Positions 26,276 to 34,950 of a stretch of 64,000 nt of DNA are shown here, piece by piece. The notes beneath the pieces were generated by a model. The model did no database searches. It had not been told where the DNA came from and was given only the letters and a program-made list of their open reading frames with translations. The translations under genes and the position numbers were made by a program. The stretch lies in the NCBI RefSeq assembly GCF_000284035.1, contig NC_016887.1, positions 5,146,001 through 5,210,000 on the forward strand, in the 5' to 3' direction. Each line of letters opens with the position of its first letter. Position 1 is the stretch's first letter. This DNA is from Nocardia cyriacigeorgica GUH-2 (GTDB lineage Bacteria; Actinomycetota; Actinomycetes; Mycobacteriales; Mycobacteriaceae).

Positions 26276-28432
26276 CTAACTGCGGGTGTCCGCGCCAGGC
26301 ACCGGTCGCCGCCTGCTGCGCACACCGGCCGCGGCCGCGTAGCTCAGGCGAAGAACCAACGCCATGGTCTCATGTTCCGGCACTCCCAGTAGGTCCAGGA
26401 AACAGCCTTGAAGTGACGCTAGTGTATCCGCGTACGCGGGAGAAATCGCGTTCGAGTCGCGCTCACGTCGCGAATAGAGGAACACCGGCGACATCGGTTG
26501 CACCGCCAGACCGCTGCGCTGAGCCTGGATCCAGACCCGCTCCACGGCCCCGCCCGCGCGCACATATCCGGCCAATGACCTTTCATCTGTGCCGGGCGGA
26601 TCGGCGAACGTCACCGCGACGATCGCCGAACTCGAGCGCACCCGATCGCGGGCGTAATCACCCAGCGCGGACCCGGCCGACCAGCTGTGCAGTTGCGCCA
26701 TCACATCGGCGCGTCGGCCGATCTGCATGGCCGCCTGCTCGTCCGGTGCGAGCTCCAGGGTGCGGACATCGATGCCGGTATCGAGGTCCTCGGTGGACCA
26801 GCGCAGCTCGGCGAACATCTGCTCGTGCAGCAGCGGGGTGAGGTAGCGGATGCGGTCGGATTCGGCCAGCAGCTCGGCCGCGCGGTCGAGGCCGTCGCGG
26901 TCGGTGACCATGCGCAGGGTTGCGCCCTCGGCGGCCGCCGCGGCCGACAGGCCGGTGAGTACGTCGGCGGGGATGGGGGCGCGGTTGCCGAGCCTGCGGT
27001 TGGTCTCGCGGGTCAGCGTCAGCGGATAGTCGGCGGCCGGGGCATGGGCGGGCTGCCCGGTGCGGCGCAGGATCGCGGTGACCGGCGCGTCCGGGTCATC
27101 GGATTCGACGATGTCGCAGGCACCGAGCCGGTCGTGGGCGGCCGCGGCGACCCGCGCGTTGTACAACGCGGCACCGAGTGCCACCGCGCTGCCGCGATAG
27201 CCGACGTCCATGGCGGTGGTGGCCGAGGGATCGAGCGCGAGCCGGATCTCGTCACCCTCGGCGGACAACATCCACGGCTGCACATTGCCGCCCGAGGGCG
27301 CGCGCTGGGCACACGCCAGGATGCGCTGCACCGGATCGGCGGGGTCGGGTTCGGTGCGGTCGGCGTCGAGGTTCCAGTCCAGCTCGTCGGGCGGTGACGG
27401 TTCGGCGAGCGCGTCCAGATCGCATTCCAGATCCACCCGGGTGCGCCCGGAGGGCAGCTTTTGACCGAGCCCGATCCGGCGGATGGCTGTCGTGACGCTG
27501 GCGCCGCCGAGCATCACATCGCCGGCCAGCTGCGGCCAGCTGCTCAGGGTTTCCCCGACCTCGACCATGCTGGCCGCCATCCGCGACGACAGCTCGGCCG
27601 GCCCCATCAGCGCGACCACGTAGGGCGCCTTGTCGCGAGTGGACAGCCCGCGCAGATCGCCCGCGGCCACACCGCCGAGCAGCCCGTGGAAGGGCAGGCG
27701 TTGCGGTTCCAGGTCGTAGCGTTCGACGTCGAGCAGGCCGCGATCGCTGGTTTCCATGACCACCGGAATGCGATGGCGGCGGGCGGCTTCGCGGACGACG
27801 AGTTTGATATCGAGCGAATCACACTCCTCCACCACGACCGACAGTCCGGAAACGAACTGCTCCACCGAATCCTCGTCGACGCCGTCGCGGTAGACCTCGA
27901 CCGGCAGATACGGATCGAGTTCGGCAATCCGGCGCGCGGTGACCACGGCTTTGTTGGCGCCGATATCGAACAGGCTCGCCGGTACCCGATTGAGATTGGA
28001 CAACTCGAGCACATCGAAATCGGCCAGCCGCAGCGATCCGCAGATACCTTCCAGCGCAATCGTGTACGCCACCGCATGGCCCACGCTCTGGCCGACGACG
28101 CCGATCGATAGCTCGCTCAGCCTGCGCTGTTCGGAGCGGGTGAGCTTATTGCGATTGCGGTCCAGGCGAATGGCGCGCAGCGTCTGCGGGCCGGGCAAAC
28201 CGAGCACTCGGCGCCGCCACGGATAGTAGATCCAGCGATCCGATTCCGGGCCTTCCTCCCGTTCCAGCGGATCGCTGAGTTCGGCGAACTCACGGTCCAG
28301 CAAATCGCGCAGATCGCGGAATTCGATATCGCCGCGGGCCCGCAGTTCCGCCAGCACGCGGGCATCTCCCGGGTGCTGCGGATCCAGTATCAACGGCCGA
28401 TATTCCACCCCCGGGTCACCCTCACCGGCCAT
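26276..28432 (-). CDS. ThiF/MoeB-like and nitroreductase-like fusion (MoeY-type)
   Basis: A 718-aa protein. Residues about 95-340 form an E1-like Rossmann domain (SIGVVGQSVGHAVA, LADFDVLELSNLNR, VEECDSLDIKLVVREAARR). Residues about 385-700 resemble an FMN nitroreductase (RAPSGGNVQPW, LTRETNRRLGNR, AVERVWIQAQRSGLAVQPMSP). I see no obvious E1 catalytic Cys in the usual loop, so activation of a substrate is doubtful. Length and order match Rv1355c (annotated MoeY), but a role in molybdopterin synthesis is unproven. ATG at 28432 overlaps the upstream acyltransferase-like gene by 11 bp. Confidence 0.8.
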   Translation of the reverse strand: MAGEGDPGVEYRPLILDPQHPGDARVLAELRARGDIEFRDLRDLLDREFAELSDPLEREEGPESDRWIYYPWRRRVLGLPGPQTLRAIRLDRNRNKLTRSEQRRLSELSIGVVGQSVGHAVAYTIALEGICGSLRLADFDVLELSNLNRVPASLFDIGANKAVVTARRIAELDPYLPVEVYRDGVDEDSVEQFVSGLSVVVEECDSLDIKLVVREAARRHRIPVVMETSDRGLLDVERYDLEPQRLPFHGLLGGVAAGDLRGLSTRDKAPYVVALMGPAELSSRMAASMVEVGETLSSWPQLAGDVMLGGASVTTAIRRIGLGQKLPSGRTRVDLECDLDALAEPSPPDELDWNLDADRTEPDPADPVQRILACAQRAPSGGNVQPWMLSAEGDEIRLALDPSATTAMDVGYRGSAVALGAALYNARVAAAAHDRLGACDIVESDDPDAPVTAILRRTGQPAHAPAADYPLTLTRETNRRLGNRAPIPADVLTGLSAAAAAEGATLRMVTDRDGLDRAAELLAESDRIRYLTPLLHEQMFAELRWSTEDLDTGIDVRTLELAPDEQAAMQIGRRADVMAQLHSWSAGSALGDYARDRVRSSSAIVAVTFADPPGTDERSLAGYVRAGGAVERVWIQAQRSGLAVQPMSPVFLYSRRERDSNAISPAYADTLASLQGCFLDLLGVPEHETMALVLRLSYAAAAGVRSRRRPVPGADTRS

Positions 28433-29195
28433 AGCCGAACCGACTCTCCGATCTGCGTTCCCGGCCGCGGCGCACCCGCTCGAGCGCGCCGTCGGCCACA
28501 CCCATATCTCGCAGTTCATCGCACATCAGCAGATACTGCAACCGATCGGCGAACATCCGGTACATCCGGCTGTCCCACCAGATCGGCACGGTCTGATACC
28601 GCTCGTCGGGGTAGGGCACGGCGGGGATCAGATCGGCGGTGACACCGCCGCTGCCACGATGGCGTCCGGTGGTGAAGGAGGCCACGGTGGCGAATCCGTA
28701 GCGGACGCCGAGGATGCGCGGGGTGTGCGCGATGCAGCGCGAGATCGCCGCGCCGAGCGCCCGGCGGTTGGGGACATCCCGGCCCACCCAGGCGCCCCGG
28801 GACTCCACCACGCCGCGTGGTATCCGGCGAGCAACCATGTCGCGCAGTTCTTGCTCGCCGGGGCGCCCGGACCAGGGCGCGAGCGAGCCGACGTCCTCGG
28901 TGCCCAGATACGGACCCTGCGCGCGGACGCCGGCCACGACCGCACCGGTGCTGTCGGTGGCGGCGAAGAACATCGTGGTGGAGCGGCCATCGGCGACCGC
29001 GTCGTATTCGAGGGCGGACTCGACCCGGAAGTGCCGGTAAACATCCAGCGCACCGTGCAGATATCGATCCCACAACTGCGGATCGGCGGCCGGGGTGGTC
29101 GCGGTGAAGTCGCATCCGGAGACGATGTCGTGAAATCGCAGCGACGAGGTGCTGCAAGTTTCAACCAGGTCGACGGCGATCGTTTCGACAGCCAT
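28422..29195 (-). CDS. GNAT-like / FeeM-type acyl-amino-acid synthase-like protein
   Basis: A 257-aa protein of uncertain family. Visible features are a central strand-helix pattern with TTMFFAATDSTGAVVAGVRAQGPYLG, GAWVGRDVPNRRALGAAISRCI and ILGVRYGFATVASFTTGRHRGSG. This is reminiscent of N-acyl amino acid synthase (FeeM) and autoinducer-synthase-like GNAT folds. It is the first gene of a unit with the ThiF/nitroreductase fusion (11-bp overlap) and the cyclic-di-GMP enzyme. The 254 bp upstream (29196-29449) are visibly AT-richer, contain the palindrome AGATATCT, and probably hold the promoter. Confidence 0.5.
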   Translation of the reverse strand: MAVETIAVDLVETCSTSSLRFHDIVSGCDFTATTPAADPQLWDRYLHGALDVYRHFRVESALEYDAVADGRSTTMFFAATDSTGAVVAGVRAQGPYLGTEDVGSLAPWSGRPGEQELRDMVARRIPRGVVESRGAWVGRDVPNRRALGAAISRCIAHTPRILGVRYGFATVASFTTGRHRGSGGVTADLIPAVPYPDERYQTVPIWWDSRMYRMFADRLQYLLMCDELRDMGVADGALERVRRGRERRSESRFGYGR

Positions 29196-29449
29196 GACGT
29201 TCCTACTCTGTTGCTGCGTGCGCGCACACAGTGATCGAACCCATCAGACAGACTCACCCGTCGCCCCGAACGCGGAGTGAGTACGTCATGGGCAGTATGG
29301 GTCATCGGGGCCAGAATTGACTAGATATCTGGTTAATCTTCCGAAAACCAATTTTGCGTCCGGAAAAACCCGCAGGTCAGGCCGCTCACGTCCGGATACT
29401 GGGAGAGAAACGAGACCGGTTGGTACGTGTCCAGCAAACGAGTGGCAAG

Positions 29450-29896
29450 CTACACCAGAATGGATATGAACAACTCCACCGAGTGCGGGCCGTGCCAGAT
29501 CTCGATCTCTTCACGGTAAGCGCGGGTGATCTCGGCCGATGCCGTCGCGTCGTCGACCTGGGCCCACACATCCTCGACCGGATCGTGGTAATCGCCATTG
29601 GGCACGAACCGCGCGTAGACCCCCTTGGGCACACGCACCAGCACATCACCGATCTGCGCGGCCTCCGGCACCGGATACTCGAAACCGACCAGGGCGTTGT
29701 AGGTCTCGGTGGGATCGGGCACGTACACGGTGAACATCGGCCCCTCGGCCGCCCCACTGCCCGCCGCCCGATCGCGCAGGCGGTCCTTGAGGAATTCGAT
29801 CAGCTCGCTGTTGCTCACCTTGAAACTCGGCCGGACCCGCGGCACCACCAGGCCGCCGTAGATCGCCTCGTTGCGCACGACGATGGAGTAGCTCAT
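29450..29896 (-). CDS. GyrI-like small-molecule-binding domain protein, copy B
   Basis: A 148-aa stand-alone protein of the GyrI-like/effector-binding type. It starts with MSYSIVVRNEAIYGGLVVPR and has FTVYVPDPTETYNALVGFEY, VRVPKGVYARFVPNGDYHDPVEDVW and EIEIWHGPHSVELFISI. It has no DNA-binding domain. Such domains bind cations or small ligands. It overlaps the upstream gene by 4 bp (ATGA), and the two share the same fold pattern, pointing to a tandem duplication. Confidence 0.75.
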   Translation of the reverse strand: MSYSIVVRNEAIYGGLVVPRVRPSFKVSNSELIEFLKDRLRDRAAGSGAAEGPMFTVYVPDPTETYNALVGFEYPVPEAAQIGDVLVRVPKGVYARFVPNGDYHDPVEDVWAQVDDATASAEITRAYREEIEIWHGPHSVELFISILV

Positions 29897-30336
29897 CGCG
29901 GATCGACCGCCAGGTAGAGATCGATCTTGTACGCGTGCGGATAACACTCGAAGTCGCCGGTGAAGGTGCGTTTGATCTGCTTGTGTTCCTCGGCGTAGGC
30001 GATCTGGGTCCACAGGCCGGTCATGATCTGCGGGAACTCACCCACCGAGGAGAAGCGCGCGTAGGTGCCGCGCGGCAGCCGGGCCACCAGATGGCCGCGG
30101 GTGACCTGGTCGAACGATGAGCACTGATAGCCGACGATCTGGGTGTTGTAGGTGCCCAGTTCGGCGGAGTAATCGGTGTAGGCGCTGGCCAGCGGCCCAC
30201 CCAGATCGTGGTGCAGAACCGCCGCCCACGCGGCTTCCAGGTCCTGGTCCCGCAGTTCCCGCAGCGCACGCTTGGGGCTGCGCACCGGAAGCCCGGCAAC
30301 CCACGTCTCGTCCCGCTCGACGATTTCAAACTGCAT
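29893..30336 (-). CDS. GyrI-like small-molecule-binding domain protein, copy A
   Basis: A 147-aa protein. It starts MQFEIVERDETWVAGLPVRS, then has YNTQIVGYQCSSF, VARLPRGTYARFSSVGEFPQIMTGLW and a C-terminal DFECYPHAYKIDLYLAV. The LPRGTYARF block parallels VPKGVYARF in copy B. It has no helix-turn-helix. A divergent 170-bp gap separates it from the uracil-DNA glycosylase gene. Ligand unknown. Confidence 0.75.
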   Translation of the reverse strand: MQFEIVERDETWVAGLPVRSPKRALRELRDQDLEAAWAAVLHHDLGGPLASAYTDYSAELGTYNTQIVGYQCSSFDQVTRGHLVARLPRGTYARFSSVGEFPQIMTGLWTQIAYAEEHKQIKRTFTGDFECYPHAYKIDLYLAVDPR

Positions 30337-30506
30337 GGAAAGACTCTTTCGAGATGAATCCGGGGGCAAAAGTCCGCATCCGGTCGGCCAGAACCGTCAT
30401 GCTATCAACCGTTGCCGTGTCCGCCGGTCACAAGATCGTTTCGTGCACTCAGTGTTCAACTGGACATTTGCACAGGAAACCCCGTGGCGTGTGATCGAAT
30501 TGGTGC

Positions 30507-31226
30507 GTGTGCCGCAGCATCGCCGAGCTCGACGAAACGCTGACGCACTGCCGGGCCTGTCCCCGTCTGGTGGCGTGGCGGGAACTGGTGGCGCGGGAGA
30601 AGCGGGCCGCGTTCCGGGACTGGACCTATTGGGGCCGCCCGGTACCCGGATTCGGCCCGGCCGACGCGCGCATGCTGATCGTCGGTCTCGCACCCGCCGC
30701 GCACGGCGCCAACCGCACCGGGCGCATGTTCACCGGCGACCGCAGCGGTGAAGTGCTGTACGCGGCGATGTACGGGGTGGGTCTGGCCAATCAGCCCACC
30801 GCCGTCAGCCGCGACGACGGCCTGCAGCTGCACGGGGTGCGGATCGCCTCGCCGGTGCGCTGCGCTCCCCCGGCCAACAAGCCCACACCGGAGGAACGCG
30901 ACAACTGCCGGCACTGGCTCGATACCGAATTACGGCTGCTGGCACCGACCCTGCGCTCGATCATGGTGCTGGGCGCGTTCGGCTGGCAGGCCCTGCTGCC
31001 GGTGCTGGCCGATGCCGGCTGGCAGATCCCGCGGCCGCGGCCAAAGTTCGGGCACGGCGTCCATGTCGAGCTGGCCCCCGCCGAGCCTGGCCGGGATCCG
31101 CTGCACCTGTTCGGCTGCTACCACGTCAGCCAGCAGAACACCTTCACCGGTCGCCTGACCCCCGCCATGATCGAGGACATGCTCGTCCGCGCCGCGACCG
31201 CCGCCGGGTTATCCGCGGGCCGGTAG
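30507..31226 (+). CDS. Uracil-DNA glycosylase, family 5 (UdgB-like)
   Basis: A 239-aa iron-sulphur glycosylase. The N-terminal Cys pair is in LTHCRACPRLVAWRE, with further Cys in VRCAPPANKP and ERDNCRHW. Active-site motif A is GLAPAAHGANRTGRMFTGD (the family 5 GLAPA form lacking the usual polar catalytic residue) and motif B is GCYHVSQQNTFTGRLT. Family 5 enzymes remove uracil, hypoxanthine and other deaminated bases in DNA repair. The GTG start (VCRSIAEL) is the best available, with another in-frame choice not seen. Confidence 0.9.
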   Translation: MCRSIAELDETLTHCRACPRLVAWRELVAREKRAAFRDWTYWGRPVPGFGPADARMLIVGLAPAAHGANRTGRMFTGDRSGEVLYAAMYGVGLANQPTAVSRDDGLQLHGVRIASPVRCAPPANKPTPEERDNCRHWLDTELRLLAPTLRSIMVLGAFGWQALLPVLADAGWQIPRPRPKFGHGVHVELAPAEPGRDPLHLFGCYHVSQQNTFTGRLTPAMIEDMLVRAATAAGLSAGR

Positions 31227-31267
31227 TTTCGGGGGAACCCGAGTACGGCCGAAGGGACACGAAGACC

Positions 31268-31489
31268 ATGCCGGACGATCCCGTCGCAGTCCTGCGGCGC
31301 TGGCACGACAGCGGCGCCATCTGGCGCGTCACCGCCCGCCGTTCCGATTCGGTCACCATCACCTTCTATCCCTGCACCGGCGGCGAAGAACTCGACCGGC
31401 TCACCTCCTCGGACCCGGCGCTGCTGCGCTATGTCGCCGGCCGCGACAGCAGCGAGGACGCCGACCGCGACGCACCCGAGCGCAGGTAA
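31268..31489 (+). CDS. Small hypothetical protein
   Basis: A 73-aa protein, MPDDPVAVLRRWHDSGAIW at the N-terminus, then RVTARRSDSVTITFYPCTGGEE and an acidic tail. It has typical actinobacterial codon bias and lies 41 bp downstream of the glycosylase gene, preceded by a purine-rich GAAGGGAC. No known family; small conserved proteins of this type are common in Nocardia. Confidence 0.65.
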   Translation: MPDDPVAVLRRWHDSGAIWRVTARRSDSVTITFYPCTGGEELDRLTSSDPALLRYVAGRDSSEDADRDAPERR

Positions 31490-31516
31490 CGGACTCATCC
31501 CAGTCGCGCGCCATCG

Positions 31517-31545
31517 TTGACCCGGTCCGGGCGGTCGGCCATGAT
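31517..31545 (+). promoter_or_regulatory. Possible promoter for the L,D-transpeptidase gene
   Basis: TTGACC (31517-31522) and CATGAT (31540-31545) are spaced by 17 bp and lie about 95 bp before the GTG at 31642. A small inverted repeat ACCAC/GTGGT lies just downstream. This is a consensus-based guess. Confidence 0.28.
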
Positions 31546-31641
31546 CACCACTACCTCGGTGGTCCCAGGCTTGTGCAGACGAGATGGCCCGGACGTCCTG
31601 ACTCGCGCAGGCCGGCCGGCAGGGTTAGAGAGGTTCGACAC

Positions 31642-32145
31642 GTGATTCGCAATAACCGTTTCCGCAGCTGGCCGGCCCGTTTCGGAGCCCTGCTCGGCAT
31701 CGCCTCGGCGGGCGTGCTGTTGGCCGCTCCCGCACCGGCCGAACCGCTGTTCCCCGGCGGACCCGACATTCCCGGCGTCCCGGCGATCATCCCGACCTCC
31801 GCCCCCTGCGCCCCCGAAGCCCGCGCCTGCATGCGGTTGAGCACCAATGAAGCCTGGCTGATCGACAACGGGCGCGTCGTCTTCGGTCCCACCCCGATCT
31901 CACACGGCATGCCGGGCTACGAAACCCCGCCGGGCGTGTTCGACGTCGACTTCAAACGCCCCTTCCACTGGAGCACCATGCATCACGCCCCGATGCGCTG
32001 GGCGGTGTTCTTCAACAACGACATCGCCTTCCACGTCGGCCCGGTCGAGCACACCTCGCACGGTTGTGTGCGGATGACCGAAGAGGGCGCGCACCGGTTC
32101 TTCGAGTATCTGAACGTCGGCGACCGCGTCGACGTCGTCCGCTGA
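31642..32145 (+). CDS. Exported L,D-transpeptidase (YkuD domain)
   Basis: A 167-aa protein. The signal peptide is at residues 1-33 (FGALLGIASAGVLLAAPAPAEP), followed by a short Pro-rich spacer. The YkuD catalytic domain has ACMRLSTNEAWLID, GMPGYETPPGVFDVDFK, and the active-site motif HVGPVEHTSHGCVRM with catalytic Cys. Such enzymes make 3-3 crosslinks in peptidoglycan or attach proteins to it. GTG at 31642 has AGAGAGG 8 bp upstream. It lies about 100 bp before the WXG/giant-toxin unit on the same strand. It is short, lacking the extra Ig-like domain of mycobacterial LdtMt2. Confidence 0.88.
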   Translation: MIRNNRFRSWPARFGALLGIASAGVLLAAPAPAEPLFPGGPDIPGVPAIIPTSAPCAPEARACMRLSTNEAWLIDNGRVVFGPTPISHGMPGYETPPGVFDVDFKRPFHWSTMHHAPMRWAVFFNNDIAFHVGPVEHTSHGCVRMTEEGAHRFFEYLNVGDRVDVVR

Positions 32146-32247
32146 CTCTTCCCAGGACCGGTAAGAACACTCGCCGCTGATCCCCTCCTGTTCGGGCACA
32201 ATCCTCTTCGCGGATCCAGTGCACGTTCATGAGGGGGTTCATCGCGT

Positions 32248-33993
32248 ATGAGCCAGCCGCTCCGGATAGACCCGGCCGGGGTCGACAGGCTGATCCCGCG
32301 ACTGAACACGCTGGCCCGCACCGCCCGTGAGCAGTTCACCACCCTGAAGACCGGTCTGGCCGGGCAGGGCAGGCCATGGGGCTCCGACGAGGCCGGGAAA
32401 ACCTTCGCCGAAGGCTACGAGCCGCGTGCCGAGAAGAGCCTCGAGGCGCTGGAGAACCTTGCCGCTCGACTCGCCGAAGCGAGCCGTCAGATCAGGGACG
32501 CCACCACTCGGCTGTATGACACCGATCTTTCGAACGCGCTGGAGATTCGGGGGGCCGATCCGGGACTTCTCGACTGGAGCGGGTTTCCGCAGGGGCCCGG
32601 TGCGGGTGGGCCTCAGGTGCCCGGCTCGGGGCAGGACATTCCCGGGGTTCCTGGGCCTGCCGGGATGCCGGGCGTTTCGCCCGACGGCACGGCCGATGCC
32701 GGGACCGGTGGCGGTACCGATGTGAACGGGACGGCCGATGCGACTGCACCGGGCGACGTCTCCGCTGACCAGCCGGTCGATTACCCATCCGATGGGCACG
32801 AATACTCCCTCCATGCCGTCGATCCGTCGTCGAATCCGCTGGGATTTCCGGGATCTGGCGGTTCCTCCTATCCGGGACGCCCTGGCGTGCCGGCCGATGG
32901 GCCGGGGTCCTCGGCTCGGCCCGAGGGCGCCCAGGGGTCGACACCCTCGCAGCCCGTCGGTCCCGGGCAGAGCGAGATGCCTGTGGCACCCGCGTCGGCC
33001 CCGAGCCGCAGCACTCCCACCGGTCCGGCCGCGTCCGCTGCCGGGGCGAGCGGCGCCACCACACCAACCGATTCCGGAGCACGGCCTGCCGGCGGGCGTC
33101 CGGCCGAAACACCGTGGACCCGTCCGCAGCCCGCAACACCGTGGGGTCCCGGCGCACCCCGCTCGCGTCCGCCGGGCGCCGGGCCGGTCATGCCCGGCCA
33201 GGCCATCCCGCCGCGCCACCCGGGCCGCGAGAACGTTCCCGCCGCGCCCGGACGGGGCAAGCCTGGCAAGAAGCGCTCGCCGAAACAGCGTCCGGAACAG
33301 CCGGTTTCCGGCCCGGCCACGACTACCGACGCCGCCGCGCTGGCTGCCGCCCAGGCCCTCGCCGCCCGCCACGACCTGCGGCTCACCGGATTCGACACCT
33401 CCGGGATCGCCGAGCACACCGTGCTCGAACTCGCGGCCGCCGTCGATGACATCCTCGCCAAGTACCCGTTCCTGAGTCTCGGCGGCATCGAGGTCACCCC
33501 GCTCGCCGGTGGCGCGATCGCCGCCGTGCGCTGGGATAGGGCCGACGACGGTCCGTGGATCTCGATCGACCGCGAGCTCGCCGTGAATCCGGACAAGTTC
33601 GACGACGCCGTCAAGACCGCATTGCGAGCGGGCCGTATCCCGCGAGGTTCCGAGCAGCGGCCGATCTACGCGACCATGGTGCACGCCATCGGCCGAGTAC
33701 TCGTCGCCACGGCCGGGCCGCGCGCACAGCAGTTGGCGCAGCGGTCGCTGATCACCGAATACCGGCGGATCAGCGGCCCGTGGGACGGCGTGACGCCGGC
33801 CGGCGTGGTCGCCGGTTATCGCAGCTGGCGAGCCCAGCTGAGCCCCAGCAGCGTGCTGCGCAACCGGTTCCATCCGCAGACCGCCCTGGAGACCGCCTTC
33901 ACCGAGGTCGAGTTGCGTGGCGCCGACGCCTGCGGACCCGCGAAAGCGCTGCACCGCCTGGTCGTCGAGGTCGCCCGAGGTCGTCCGGGCTGA
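32248..33993 (+). CDS. WXG100-type protein with a degenerate zincin-like C-terminal domain
   Basis: A 581-aa protein. Residues 1-100 form a helical hairpin of the WXG100/ESX type, with PWGSDEAGKTFAEGY at the turn. Residues about 105-350 are a Pro/Gly-rich spacer. Residues about 365-581 are homologous to the metallopeptidase domains in the giant protein encoded next (compare LTGFDTSGIAEHTV here with LVGFDTSDVRPQTV there), but HELGH is replaced by HAIGR (H479, A480, R483). The third-ligand-type Glu in TAFTEVE (E553) remains. It is thus probably catalytically dead. TGA at 33991-33993 overlaps the giant gene ATG, so the two are translationally coupled. A GAGGGGG precedes ATG 32248. A role as WXG secretion partner, chaperone or decoy for the giant is inference. 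Confidence 0.8.
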   Translation: MSQPLRIDPAGVDRLIPRLNTLARTAREQFTTLKTGLAGQGRPWGSDEAGKTFAEGYEPRAEKSLEALENLAARLAEASRQIRDATTRLYDTDLSNALEIRGADPGLLDWSGFPQGPGAGGPQVPGSGQDIPGVPGPAGMPGVSPDGTADAGTGGGTDVNGTADATAPGDVSADQPVDYPSDGHEYSLHAVDPSSNPLGFPGSGGSSYPGRPGVPADGPGSSARPEGAQGSTPSQPVGPGQSEMPVAPASAPSRSTPTGPAASAAGASGATTPTDSGARPAGGRPAETPWTRPQPATPWGPGAPRSRPPGAGPVMPGQAIPPRHPGRENVPAAPGRGKPGKKRSPKQRPEQPVSGPATTTDAAALAAAQALAARHDLRLTGFDTSGIAEHTVLELAAAVDDILAKYPFLSLGGIEVTPLAGGAIAAVRWDRADDGPWISIDRELAVNPDKFDDAVKTALRAGRIPRGSEQRPIYATMVHAIGRVLVATAGPRAQQLAQRSLITEYRRISGPWDGVTPAGVVAGYRSWRAQLSPSSVLRNRFHPQTALETAFTEVELRGADACGPAKALHRLVVEVARGRPG

Positions 33994-34950
33994 TGGTGGA
34001 TATTCCGTCATTGTTTCCCGACTGGCTGATCGAGCTGGTACTCGGTCACCTGCCCGAGGGAAACCCCGCCGACATGCGCGCGGCCGCCGATCTGTGGTGG
34101 GCATCGTCGGAATCGGCGACCGCCCTGGCCATCGACTTCGACGAGATCGGGCGGCTCGGCTCCGAGATCGGCATCTGGGGCGATTACGGCGACGACGTGC
34201 GCAAATGGTATCGCCAATGCGCCGACGACACCCGCGAGCTGTGCCAGGACCATGCCGATCGCGCCAAGCAGTTGGAGGAGGGCGCGACTCAGATCGAGTT
34301 CCAGCAGTACGTGATCATCGCCATCGCCGCCATCCTGCTGGCGCAGATCATCTTCGACCTCACCCGGCCGCATCCGGCCACCGTGTTGGTGATGATGCAG
34401 CGGCGGCTCGCGGCCCGCGAAGCCATGGTGCTGTCGCTGCGCAACCTGGTGTCGATGCTGCGGCTGTTGAACGCGCGCTTCGCCGTGGCCTATCCGCGCC
34501 TGTCGATGATCACCAAGGGTGCCGCGATCGGCGCGCTGGCCGGTGGCGGGTCCCATGCGGGCGCGATGGGCGTACAGATCGCCCAGGGCAACCGGGAATC
34601 GATGCTGTGGAAGGAGGTCGGGATCGCCGCCGCGGCGGGCGGCGCGGGTGGTGTGGTCGGTGCGGGACTCGGCAGCGTCATCGCCCCGGCGGTGTCGCGC
34701 ATCGGCGCGAATTCGGCGTCGAAGGCGGCGCGGGTCGGTGGTCAGGTGCTCGGCATCGTCTCGGCGGGCGCGATCGGCGGCCTGGCCGGTGGCGCGGCCG
34801 GAGCGTGGGTGGCCTCGGAACTGTCGGGGCGCGAACTCACCAACAAGGATCTGGCCTCCATGATGTGGACCGGTATGGGTTCCGGCATCGCGGGCTCCGT
34901 CGGCGCCGCCATCCGCGCCGCCCGGACACCCCCGCAAGGGTCCTCCGTCG
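33993..34950 (+). other. Giant module: CpnT-like N-terminus and membrane segments
   Basis: The head (LPEGNPADMRAAADLWW, then KWYRQCADDTRELCQDHADR) has the helical pattern of the WXG100-like domain found at the start of CpnT-type outer membrane channel toxins. A clear membrane helix follows (YVIIAIAAILLAQIIF, residues 106-121). Gly/Ala-rich hydrophobic stretches between residues 174 and 280 (e.g. GGAGGVVGAGLGSVIAPAV) could insert in membranes. I found no Y-x-x-x-D/E motif at the expected place, so type VII export rests on resemblance. Confidence 0.6.

Noticed and set aside
33993..34350. Canonical Y-x-x-x-D/E type VII export motif in the giant's head
   Set aside because: The tyrosines at the end of the helical hairpin (in DYGDD and WYRQC) do not have D/E at the fourth following position, so the motif is not claimed.
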